A DNA stretch of 11,843 nt, from assembly GCA_023230665.1 (NCBI GenBank), contig JALNWY010000089.1, forward strand, positions 1-11,843. The letters run 5' to 3'. Below are positions 1-6,808 of this stretch, piece by piece. The position numbers and the translations under genes were made by a program. Numbering within the stretch: the first letter of the stretch is position 1; every line of letters starts with the position of its first letter. The notes under the pieces are model-generated. The model was not told the DNA's origin, did not search any database, and saw only the letters and a program-made list of their open reading frames with translations. Origin of the DNA: Deltaproteobacteria bacterium. Its GTDB lineage: Bacteria > Desulfobacterota > Desulfomonilia > UBA1062.

Positions 1-761
1 AGTATCTGGCCGGCGGCAGGGGTGCGGGCATCCACCGGGCCTTCCTGGAGGATCTCTCCCTGCCTGCCTATCATAACGTGGTTCAAGGGGATATCCGATC
101 CCGCTGCCTTCAGGGCTGCCTTGGCCGCCCGGATGAACCCGCTGCAGCAGGGCACCTCCATGTGCACCACGCACAGACTCCTGATGCCGCCGTGCCGGAT
201 GATGTCTGTGAGCCTCTCTACGTGCGCGCTTAACTCATCCAGCTTGGGGCATCCCATGGCCACGGCCTTGTTCCGGAGCAGCCTGCGGTGGAGATCGGGC
301 AAGCACAGTGCGCAGCAGTCCGCCATGAGCAGCAGGTCCGCGTTTTGCAGAAAAGGCGCCCGGGGGCTGATGAGCTGGAGCTTGACCGGAAAGTGTGAAA
401 GCGCCGATCCGACGGCGCGGCCAGGCGTTTCGTCCGGGTCATCTTCGCCACCGGCATTCATGGTGATCGCTATGGTCCCGGGACAGCCGCAGGCAAGGGG
501 CTCGGCGCGTTCAGGCTTGCAGGATTGCTCCAGATATTCTTCCACCGCCTTTTCGTCAAATGCGTCCGCTTCCCGCTCGATGATGGTGAGTGCCCCGGTG
601 GGGCACTCACCGATGCATGCGCCCAGACCGTCGCAGTAGATATCGCTCACGAGTCTGGCCTTGCCGCGGATCAACTTGAGCGCTCCTTCGGCGCAGGCCA
701 GAATGCACTGGCCGCAGCCGTCGCACAGGTCTTCGTCGATCCGGATGATCTTTCGTTTCAT
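1..761 (-). CDS. Ferredoxin-like 4Fe-4S protein paired with Hcp (3' end outside window)
   Basis: The reading frame is open from the ATG at 761-759 to the left edge, giving at least 253 residues without a stop, so the C-terminus is missing. Residues 1-60 form a ferredoxin domain: C13-x2-C16-x2-C19-x3-C23, then C43-x5-C49-x3-C53 within a CDGLGAC..GECP motif. A longer C-terminal region follows, with further cysteines (C81, C91, C93, C149, C150, C153, C171, C197) and a MEVPCC motif (C205, C206). An AAGGAG ribosome site (768-773) lies 6 nt before the ATG. The gene follows hcp by 93 bp on the same strand. A ferredoxin-like gene beside hcp is known from Desulfovibrio, so its likely role is passing electrons to Hcp in the cytoplasm; that role is inferred. 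The ferredoxin fold is certain, the partner assignment likely. Confidence 0.88.
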   Translation of the reverse strand, partial: MKRKIIRIDEDLCDGCGQCILACAEGALKLIRGKARLVSDIYCDGLGACIGECPTGALTIIEREADAFDEKAVEEYLEQSCKPERAEPLACGCPGTIAITMNAGGEDDPDETPGRAVGSALSHFPVKLQLISPRAPFLQNADLLLMADCCALCLPDLHRRLLRNKAVAMGCPKLDELSAHVERLTDIIRHGGIRSLCVVHMEVPCCSGFIRAAKAALKAAGSDIPLNHVMIGRQGEILQEGPVDARTPAAGQI

Positions 762-767
762 GGTCTT

Positions 768-773
768 CTCCTT
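768..773 (-). promoter_or_regulatory. Ribosome binding site of the ferredoxin-like gene
   Basis: The minus strand reads AAGGAG here, 6 nt before the ATG at 761. It fixes the start of the ferredoxin-like gene. Confidence 0.8.
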
Positions 774-790
774 ATGTGAAGTGGAAACCT

Positions 791-827
791 CCTTCATAAA
801 GCCCGCTTCAAAAGGACTTTATGAAGG
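791..827 (-). repeat. Perfect 11-bp inverted repeat between hcp and the ferredoxin-like gene
   Basis: CCTTCATAAAG (791-801) and CTTTATGAAGG (817-827) are perfect reverse complements around a 15-nt loop. In hcp mRNA this would form a hairpin about 30 nt after the stop codon and about 55 nt before the next start. No T-run follows on either strand, so it is not a standard intrinsic terminator. It may be an mRNA stabilising or processing element, or a protein site; the function is unknown. Confidence 0.7.
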
Positions 828-854
828 TGTGGTCACACTCCCGGCCGTGTTTTT

Positions 855-2483
855 CTACCTGCCTTCCCGGATGGCGGCCAGATCGTCCTGCACGCTGCCG
901 GTGGGCATGATGTCGAACTTCTCCACCAACACTTTTGCAACATTCGGCGACAGGAATGCCGGAAGGGTGGGGCCAAGGCGGATGTGTTTGACGCCCAGGG
1001 CCAGGAGCGCCAGCAAGACCGCCACCGCCTTCTGCTCGTACCAGCCGAGGTCAAAGGATATGGGCAGCTTGTTGATATCTTTCAGACCGAAGACCTCCTT
1101 GAGCTTCAGGGCGATAACCGCAAGCGAGTAAGAGTCGTTGCACTGCCCGGCGTCGAGCACCCGGGGAATGCCGCCGATGTCGCCCAGGGCGAGCTTGTTG
1201 TAGCGGAACTTGGCGCAGCCGGCGGTAAGGATCACGGTGTCGCGGGGGAGGGACTGCGCGATCTCCGTGAAATAGCCGCGCGCCTTGGACCTGCCGTCGC
1301 AACCCGCCATGACCACGAAGCGCTTGATCGCGCCCGATTTCACCGCGCCCACCACCTTGTCGGCAAGCTTCATGACCTGGGCGTGGGCAAACCCCCCCAC
1401 GATCTCGCCGGTCTCGATCTCCACCGGGGCAGGGCATTTCCTTGCCAGCGCGATGATCTCCGAGAAGTCCTTGGGCGAGCCGTCTGAAGGCTCCGGGATG
1501 TGCTTCACACCAGGATAGCCGGCCATGCCCGAGGTGAAGATCCTGTGCCGGTAGGAGTCCTTTACCGGGGTGATGCAGTTGGTGGTCATGAGGATGGGCC
1601 CGCCGAACTGTTCGAACTCCTCGCCTTGCCTCCACCAGGCATTGCCATAGTTGCCCACGAAATGATCATACTTCTTGAAGGCGGGGTAGTAGTTTGCCGG
1701 GAGCATCTCGCAATGCGTGTACACGTCGATGCCCGTGCCTTTGGTCTGCTTCAGGATCTCTTCGAAGTCTTTCAGGTCGTGGCCTGAGACCAGGATGCCC
1801 GGATTACCGCGCACCCCGAGGTTGACCCTGGAAATCTCCGGGTCGCCGTAAGCCCCGGTGTTGGCCGCATCCAGCAGGGCCATAGCCCTGACCGCCGTAT
1901 TCCCGCATTCCATGACCAGGTCGACCATCTCCTGCGCGGTCATGTCCCTGGTGGTCGCATCCAGACCCTTAAGCAGGAAGGAGTAGATGTCCGGGTCTTC
2001 ATGGCCCAGCACCGCCGCATGATCGGCATAGGCCGCGATCCCCTTCATGCCGTAGGTGAGCAGCTCACGCAGCGAGCGGAGATCCTCGTCTCCGGTCGCG
2101 AGAATGCCCACGGTCCGGGCCTTGTCCATAAACTCCTCCTGTGTGTCCGCAGACCACACCGCAGCATCGGGAGAGGTAAGCGCGAGCCCTGCGGACGCCT
2201 TGATCGCGTCACGCCGTTTCAGGGCCTCGCGGATGAGCGCACTGACCCGGTCGTTGTCGAAGTTCGCGTTCGTGATGGTGGCGAACAGGGCCTTTGCCAC
2301 GAAGCGGCCCGTGTCTGCAAGGTCGGCCTTTTTCCCTGCCTTCAGGGCACATGCGGCCAGCCCCTTGAGGCCGAACACGAGGAGATCCTGCAGCAGGGCA
2401 GTGTCTTCGGTCTTTCCGCACACGCCCCTGACGGTGCAGCCGGTGTTTTTTGCCGTTTCCTGGCACTGGTAGCAAAACATCAT
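855..2483 (-). CDS. hcp: Hydroxylamine reductase / hybrid-cluster protein, class I
   Basis: This is a complete 542-residue Hcp, a cytoplasmic iron-sulfur enzyme first described as a hydroxylamine reductase and now regarded as an NO reductase and nitrosative-stress protein. The N-terminal cluster ligands are C4-x2-C7-x8-C16-x5-C22, the class I spacing of anaerobes rather than the wider E. coli spacing. All hybrid-cluster ligands are present: H235, E259, C303, C395 (the expected persulfide cysteine), C423, C448, E483 and K485. Their order and spacing match the Desulfovibrio protein with a constant offset of 9, later 11, residues. The length fits the family (about 540-555). Two ATGs are adjacent; the first (2483) lies 7 nt after AGGAGG and is preferred. 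The gene heads a probable operon with the ferredoxin-like gene and is divergent from a Crp/Fnr regulator that probably controls it. Confidence 0.97.
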   Translation of the reverse strand: MMFCYQCQETAKNTGCTVRGVCGKTEDTALLQDLLVFGLKGLAACALKAGKKADLADTGRFVAKALFATITNANFDNDRVSALIREALKRRDAIKASAGLALTSPDAAVWSADTQEEFMDKARTVGILATGDEDLRSLRELLTYGMKGIAAYADHAAVLGHEDPDIYSFLLKGLDATTRDMTAQEMVDLVMECGNTAVRAMALLDAANTGAYGDPEISRVNLGVRGNPGILVSGHDLKDFEEILKQTKGTGIDVYTHCEMLPANYYPAFKKYDHFVGNYGNAWWRQGEEFEQFGGPILMTTNCITPVKDSYRHRIFTSGMAGYPGVKHIPEPSDGSPKDFSEIIALARKCPAPVEIETGEIVGGFAHAQVMKLADKVVGAVKSGAIKRFVVMAGCDGRSKARGYFTEIAQSLPRDTVILTAGCAKFRYNKLALGDIGGIPRVLDAGQCNDSYSLAVIALKLKEVFGLKDINKLPISFDLGWYEQKAVAVLLALLALGVKHIRLGPTLPAFLSPNVAKVLVEKFDIMPTGSVQDDLAAIREGR

Positions 2484-2490
2484 TTTTTAT

Positions 2491-2496
2491 CCTCCT
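2491..2496 (-). promoter_or_regulatory. Ribosome binding site of hcp
   Basis: The minus strand reads AGGAGG, a full consensus site, 7 nt before the first of two adjacent ATG codons. It supports the start at 2483. Confidence 0.85.
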
Positions 2497-2515
2497 AGAG
2501 CTATGTGATGGTGTA

Positions 2516-2521
2516 AGGATA
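2516..2521 (-). promoter_or_regulatory. Candidate -10 element of the hcp promoter
   Basis: The minus strand reads TATCCT (4 of 6 matches to TATAAT), which would start transcription near 2509. The centre of the palindrome at 2544-2557 then falls about 41.5 bp upstream, the classic position of a class II Crp/Fnr activator. There is no separate good -35 element, as expected for an activator-dependent promoter. This is inferred from position and a weak match. Confidence 0.4.
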
Positions 2522-2543
2522 TCATGTTGAAAACAAGAAGAAC

Positions 2544-2557
2544 TTGACTTCAGTCAA
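2544..2557. promoter_or_regulatory. Crp/Fnr-type operator, TTGACT-N2-AGTCAA
   Basis: Six-base half-sites TTGACT and AGTCAA are perfect inverted repeats separated by TC. The TTGA...TCAA core is the type read by Fnr-family helices with an E-x-x-S-R motif, which the adjacent regulator has (E181, S184, R185). The box lies in the 118-bp gap between the divergent hcp and regulator genes, so it could serve both: activation of hcp and control of the regulator itself. The protein-box pairing is inferred. Confidence 0.7.
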
Positions 2558-2601
2558 ATATCGAAGAAAATATGCACCACACGATAAGGCAAGGATAACC
2601 C

Positions 2602-3303
2602 ATGGAACTGACCGATATTCTGAAAAATGCCTTTCCCTCGCTCTCGGAGGGGTCTCTTGCCCTGATCGCGGGCCGATGCAGTCTGGCAGAGTATCCCAGG
2701 AACGAGGCCCTCTTCCTGGAGGGGGACAGGGGCAGCCATTTCTTTTTCCTGATCCAAGGGGCGATCAAGATCTTCAAGACATCCCCTGCAGGGCAGGAAA
2801 TCGTGCTCAAGCTCCTGGATCCGGGCACCTTTTTCGGAGAGGTGATCCTCCTGGAGAAAAACGAGTATCCGGTGAGTGCGGTGGCGCTCACCGGCTCCCG
2901 GGTGGTCCGGATCCCTTCAGAGCAGTTCGTCGAGCTGCTCGACGAGCGGTCTTTCCGCAACGACTTCATCGCCATGCTCATGGCCAAACAGCGCTACCTC
3001 ACCGAGAGGGTCCTCTACCTCACGAGCTATGACGTTGAAGAGCGGTTTTTCCGGTTCCTCATCGACAGGTACGGCCTGCGCACCTCCTATGATCTGGACA
3101 TTTCAAAGAAAGACATTGCGTCTGCCATCGGCACCATCCCGGAAACCCTGTCCCGGTTGATCGACCGGCTCAAGCGCCGTGAGGCCATATCCTGGACCGG
3201 CAGCACCTTGGAGGTGCAGGCCGGCTATTTGGAGCAGTTTTCCCCGGAGGATGCTTCGGATCTTTCCCACCGGATGCCTCCCGAAAAAGGGCCCAACCCA
3301 TGA
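2602..3303 (+). CDS. Crp/Fnr-family transcription regulator (HcpR-like)
   Basis: This 233-residue protein has a cyclic-nucleotide-binding-type sensor domain (about residues 10-125, with GDRGSHFFFLIQGAIKIF and the GTFFGEV turn), a long dimer helix (about 120-150) and a C-terminal helix-turn-helix (about 165-200). The recognition helix contains PETLSR, so E181, S184 and R185 match the FNR residues that read TTGA half-sites. Only one cysteine (C26) is present, so an FNR-type 4Fe-4S cluster is ruled out. HcpR and Dnr relatives sense NO, some through haem, which would fit here; the ligand itself cannot be read from the sequence. AAGGA (2591-2595) lies 6 nt before the ATG. The gene is divergent from hcp across a matching operator and overlaps tex by ATGA. 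An HcpR-type nitrosative-stress regulator is the best reading; the family is certain, the specific name less so. Confidence 0.88.
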   Translation: MELTDILKNAFPSLSEGSLALIAGRCSLAEYPRNEALFLEGDRGSHFFFLIQGAIKIFKTSPAGQEIVLKLLDPGTFFGEVILLEKNEYPVSAVALTGSRVVRIPSEQFVELLDERSFRNDFIAMLMAKQRYLTERVLYLTSYDVEERFFRFLIDRYGLRTSYDLDISKKDIASAIGTIPETLSRLIDRLKRREAISWTGSTLEVQAGYLEQFSPEDASDLSHRMPPEKGPNP

Positions 3304-5444
3304 GAGAATCGAGCGAATCCCACTACCTTGCCATTGCCCGCGAGCTCGGGATCAGGCCGCAGCAGGTAAGCTCCGCTGCCGGCCTCCTGGCAGAGGGGGC
3401 CACGGTGCCCTTTATCGCCCGGTACCGCAAGGAGCTCACCGGTTCGCTCGACGAGGTGGTCGTGGCGGCTATCAGGGAGCGGCTGAGTGAACTCAAGGCC
3501 CTTGACATGAGGAGAGAGGCCGTCATCCGGTCCCTGACCGAGCAGGGCGTGCTCACCGAGGACCTGAGCGCCGCGGTCAATGGCGCCCGGACCCTGCCCG
3601 AGTTGGAGGACATCTATCTGCCCTACCGGCCCAAGAGGAGGACCCGGGCCATCATGGCCCGCGAAAAGGGGCTCGCGCCTCTGGCCGATGTCCTGTTCAG
3701 GCAGGAAATCGGCACCGACCCACAGGCCGAGGCCAAGGCATTCGTGGATCCGGAAAAGGGCGTGGAGAATGTGGAGCAGGCCCTGGCAGGCGCCCGGGAC
3801 ATAGTCGCGGAGCGAATCGCGGAAGACGCGGAAGTGAGAGCCGCCTTGAGGGCCCTGTTCGAGAAGGAGGCACAGCTCAGGTCCGAGGTCTACACGGGCG
3901 CTGAGGAAGACGCCGCCACCTACCGGGACTATTTCAACTGGCAGGAAAAGGCGGCCGCCGCGCCAAGTCACCGGATCCTGGCCATATTTCGGGGGAACCG
4001 CGAGGCCTTGCTCAAGATCTCTCTCCGCCCGCCCCAGGACCGCGCCCTTGCCGTGCTTGCGGGCATGGTGCTTCAAGGCAAGTGTCCCTGCGCCGAGCAG
4101 GTGGCGCTCGCGGCCGAAGACGGCTATAAGCGTCTGCTGACACCGTCACTGGAAAACGAGATGAAGGCCGCCCTCAAGGAGCGCGCGGACCACGGGGCCA
4201 TCGCGGTCTTTGCCCGAAACCTGCGGGAGCTCCTCATGGCGCCTCCCTTAGGGGGCAGGCGGGTGCTCGCGATCGACCCGGGCTACCGTACCGGCGGCAA
4301 GGTGGTGTGCCTGGACGCGCAGGGCGCGCTCCTTCACCACGACGTGATCTATCCGGCCGCATCGAGCGAGAAAAAGATCGAGGAGGCGGGCAGGACCCTC
4401 AAAAGTCTGGCAAAGAGGTTCGGGATCGAGGCGATCGCCATCGGAAACGGCACCGCGAGCCGGGAGACCGAGCGATTCGTGCGGGGGCTGAAGCTTGAGA
4501 TGCCGGTGATCGTGGTCAACGAGAGCGGTGCGTCGGTCTACTCGGCCTCAGAGGCGGCCAGGCGGGAGTTCCCTGACCACGACGTCACGGTCCGCGGGGC
4601 CGTATCCATAGGCAGGCGTCTCATGGACCCCTTGGCCGAGCTCGTCAAGATCGACCCCAAGTCCATCGGCGTGGGTCAGTACCAGCACGACGTGGACCAG
4701 GCAAAGCTCAAGCGCAAGCTTGACGATGTGGTGGAGAGCTGCGTCAATGCCGTGGGGGTCGAGGTCAACACCGCGAGCCCCGAGCTGCTTACCTTTGTCT
4801 CCGGTCTGGGGCCGGTCCTGGCGGCGAACATGGTCGCGTACCGGGACAAAAACGGCCCGTTCACCAGACGGACCGACCTCAAGCAGGTGCCCCGGCTGGG
4901 TGCAAAGGCCTTCGAACTCTCTGCCGGGTTTCTGCGCATCCGGGGCGGGGCCCACCCTTTAGATGCCAGCGCCGTCCACCCGGAGCGCTATGCCCTGGTT
5001 GAGCGGATGGCCCGGGACCTTGGCTGCTCATTAGAAGACCTCGTGCGTTCCGGATCTCTCCGGGAGCGGATCGACTTAAAGCGCTATGCGGACGGCTCCG
5101 TGGGCATGCCCACCCTGAAGGACATCATGGCTGAGCTCGACAAGCCCGGCAGAGACCCCCGGGAGAGCTTCGAGGAGTTCAGCTTTGCCGAGGGCGTCAC
5201 TGGCCTCGACGATCTGGAGCCCGGCATGGAGCTGCCCGGCATCGTCACCAATGTCACCAACTTCGGGGCTTTCGTGGATATAGGCGTCCACCAGGACGGC
5301 CTGGTGCACATCAGCCAGCTTGCCGACCGCTTTGTCAAGGACCCGCATCAGGTGGTCAGCGTGGGACGGCAGGTGAGGGTGAAGGTGCTTGAAGTGGACC
5401 GCGTGCGCAAGCGGATCTCGCTGTCCATGAAGAGTTCGATGTGA
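3300..5444 (+). CDS. tex: Tex, S1-domain RNA-binding transcription accessory protein
   Basis: This 714-residue protein is homologous to Tex/Spt6 along its whole length. The N-terminal helical region covers about residues 5-220. The family signature ILAIFRGNREALLKI begins at 226. The YqgF/RNase H-like domain runs from about 319 to 440 (VLAIDPGYRTG, IGNGTASRETE). Helix-hairpin-helix motifs lie around 495-565 (SGLGPVLAANMVAYR, VPRLGAKAFE). A C-terminal S1 domain covers about 643-712 (GIVTNVTNFGAFVDIG, GLVHISQ). It is somewhat shorter than the roughly 770-785 residues of enterobacterial and pseudomonad Tex, but no core domain is missing. Tex binds nucleic acid and acts with RNA polymerase in the cytoplasm; its exact role is still not well defined. 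The ATG overlaps the regulator's stop codon (ATGA), implying translational coupling. AAAGG lies 9 nt upstream. Confidence 0.96.
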   Translation: MRESSESHYLAIARELGIRPQQVSSAAGLLAEGATVPFIARYRKELTGSLDEVVVAAIRERLSELKALDMRREAVIRSLTEQGVLTEDLSAAVNGARTLPELEDIYLPYRPKRRTRAIMAREKGLAPLADVLFRQEIGTDPQAEAKAFVDPEKGVENVEQALAGARDIVAERIAEDAEVRAALRALFEKEAQLRSEVYTGAEEDAATYRDYFNWQEKAAAAPSHRILAIFRGNREALLKISLRPPQDRALAVLAGMVLQGKCPCAEQVALAAEDGYKRLLTPSLENEMKAALKERADHGAIAVFARNLRELLMAPPLGGRRVLAIDPGYRTGGKVVCLDAQGALLHHDVIYPAASSEKKIEEAGRTLKSLAKRFGIEAIAIGNGTASRETERFVRGLKLEMPVIVVNESGASVYSASEAARREFPDHDVTVRGAVSIGRRLMDPLAELVKIDPKSIGVGQYQHDVDQAKLKRKLDDVVESCVNAVGVEVNTASPELLTFVSGLGPVLAANMVAYRDKNGPFTRRTDLKQVPRLGAKAFELSAGFLRIRGGAHPLDASAVHPERYALVERMARDLGCSLEDLVRSGSLRERIDLKRYADGSVGMPTLKDIMAELDKPGRDPRESFEEFSFAEGVTGLDDLEPGMELPGIVTNVTNFGAFVDIGVHQDGLVHISQLADRFVKDPHQVVSVGRQVRVKVLEVDRVRKRISLSMKSSM

Positions 5445-5537
5445 GGCGCTGTGAATGATCAAGAACTTGGCCATGCACCGCCGCGTCTGCCTGGATGACC
5501 TTGTTTGGTAGTGCAACTGCCGCTTGGAAATCCAAAG

Positions 5538-5559
5538 CCGACCAATCATGATTGTTCGG
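5538..5559. repeat. Imperfect 22-bp palindrome between convergent tex and transporter genes
   Basis: CCGA-C-CAATCATGATTG-T-TCGG is symmetric except for one mismatched pair; its 12-bp core CAATCATGATTG is perfect. It spans the stop codon of the transporter gene. A second small inverted repeat, TTGGA-AA-TCCAA, lies just upstream around 5524-5535. Neither is followed by a T-run, so they are at best weak termination hairpins for the converging transcripts. Confidence 0.45.
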
Positions 5560-6526
5560 GCGTCTGTATCCGGGCCGCGATGACGCCTGCAGAGCAGATC
5601 AGGACCGCCCCTGCCGCGGTCAGGGCATCGAGGGATTCGTCCCAGAAGATCCAACCGATGATCGCGGCGAAGATCACGGCCGCATAGATGAACGGCACTA
5701 CCACGCTCGCAGGGGCCAGGCTGTAGCCCCGGGTCATGAATATCTGCCCCGCAACTGCCACCACGCCCACCAGCAGCAGGACGAGAAAGGCGGGCCTGCC
5801 CGGGGTCTGCCACGCCCATGACAGGGGCATGGCGGAAATCAGGGTGGAGAACAGCGTGTAGTAAAACACGATCCGACCCGGGGGCTCGCTGAACGACATG
5901 CGGCGGATGCTCACCATGGCGAGCGATGCAAGCACAGCCGCCAGCAGTGCGATGAGCGAGACCGGCTGGAAGATCCCCACCCCGGGCTTGAGGATGAGCA
6001 GAACACCTGCAAAGCCGATGACCACCGCCCTGATCACCCTGCGGTCCATGGGCTCGCGGAGCCAGAGAAAGGCGATGATCGGGATGAACAGCGGGCTCGT
6101 GTAGGAGAGGAGCACTGCTTCGGCCAGCTTCAAGTGCGCAAGGGAGTAGAAGTAGCAGTACATGGCCGAGAGCCCTGTTGCGGCCCGGAAGAGGTGGAGC
6201 GGCACCATGGAGCGGGGAGGGTGCAGCGACACCCCGGTGCGGCGGTACAGAAGGATCGGCATCAGGAATACGAGGGCAAAGATATTCCGGAAGAACACGA
6301 CGACCTCGTTGGGAAGCGTGGAAGAGGCAAGCCGGACCAGTGCCCCGAGCATGGCGAACATCAGGGCCGCCCCGAGGATGTTGAGGGCCCCTGCAGCTGG
6401 CTTTTGGCTAATGTGTGGTTCGGGTTTCGTATTCAGGCCGATTCTCCATGAGCCGGATGGGGTGAGGCGCTGCCGGGTTTTCTCATCAAGGATCATGCCG
6501 TTGATAAGCCCGGCTGGGGGCTTCAT
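5546..6526 (-). CDS. EamA/DMT-family transporter
   Basis: This 326-residue inner-membrane protein has the EamA duplication: two five-helix halves, about residues 47-180 and 190-320, for ten predicted helices. Family-like features are FFRNIFALVFLMP (residues 78-90), HLFRAATGLSAMYCYFYSLAHL (split across helices from 111), LAEAVLLSYTSPLF, and LREPM-D-R before GFAGVLLILKPG. The second half repeats this with ATG-type spacing ending in FWDESLD and GAVLICSAGVIAA. The DMT superfamily exports or imports small metabolites; the first half resembles members annotated as S-adenosylmethionine or riboflavin-type carriers, but the substrate cannot be assigned. About 45 polar residues precede helix 1. GGAG lies 10 nt before the first ATG; a second ATG at 6496 would shorten the tail but has no ribosome site. 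The gene is convergent with tex and divergent from the acyltransferase gene. Confidence 0.9.
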   Translation of the reverse strand: MKPPAGLINGMILDEKTRQRLTPSGSWRIGLNTKPEPHISQKPAAGALNILGAALMFAMLGALVRLASSTLPNEVVVFFRNIFALVFLMPILLYRRTGVSLHPPRSMVPLHLFRAATGLSAMYCYFYSLAHLKLAEAVLLSYTSPLFIPIIAFLWLREPMDRRVIRAVVIGFAGVLLILKPGVGIFQPVSLIALLAAVLASLAMVSIRRMSFSEPPGRIVFYYTLFSTLISAMPLSWAWQTPGRPAFLVLLLVGVVAVAGQIFMTRGYSLAPASVVVPFIYAAVIFAAIIGWIFWDESLDALTAAGAVLICSAGVIAARIQTPEQS

Positions 6527-6678
6527 CGTATGCCGTCTCCAGTAATGGACAGAAAACTAACAGAGAAGACCCGGTAATGTAAAGAAACAAGAGCCTCCGG
6601 CACCGGGCTTACGGGGTGTCCTGTTCCGAGAGCACTAATGAGCGGTCCGTGCCCGAAACACTGCCTCCAGTGCTCAGG

Positions 6679-6707
6679 TTGACTTATATCCGCCCGCTGC
6701 GATTAAT
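6679..6707 (+). promoter_or_regulatory. Candidate sigma-70 promoter for the acyltransferase-family gene
   Basis: TTGACT (6679-6684, 5 of 6 to consensus) is followed after 17 bp by ATTAAT (6702-6707, 4 of 6) in an AT-rich patch unusual for this window. Transcription would begin near 6714, leaving a leader of about 95 nt before the ATG at 6809. The better-matching AATAAT at 6705-6710 has a 20-bp spacer, so it is less likely. Confidence 0.5.
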
Positions 6708-6808
6708 AATACTAGACATTGGCGCAGATGAGTAGGCCCGGACTCCCATTGCCCTGTGCTGGTTTCTGCCGAGGCTGTGTCATCTCGGCCTCGCGCAAGA
6801 GGAGATCC

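Noticed and set aside
2527..2536. A possible second regulator box, TTG-AAAA-CAA
   Set aside because: Only three bases pair on each side and the TTGA core is not mirrored, so it is too weak next to the perfect box at 2544-2557.
3225..4076. A 283-codon open frame on the minus strand inside tex
   Set aside because: It is antisense to a full-length Tex protein with all motifs. Its translation is low in complexity and has no recognisable domain; GC-rich coding DNA often leaves such open shadow frames.
6719..6808. An upstream in-frame ATG that would extend the acyltransferase by 30 residues
   Set aside because: It has no ribosome site, lies only about 5 nt from the predicted transcription start, and the extra residues are not membrane-protein-like. 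The ATG at 6809 has a good ribosome site.
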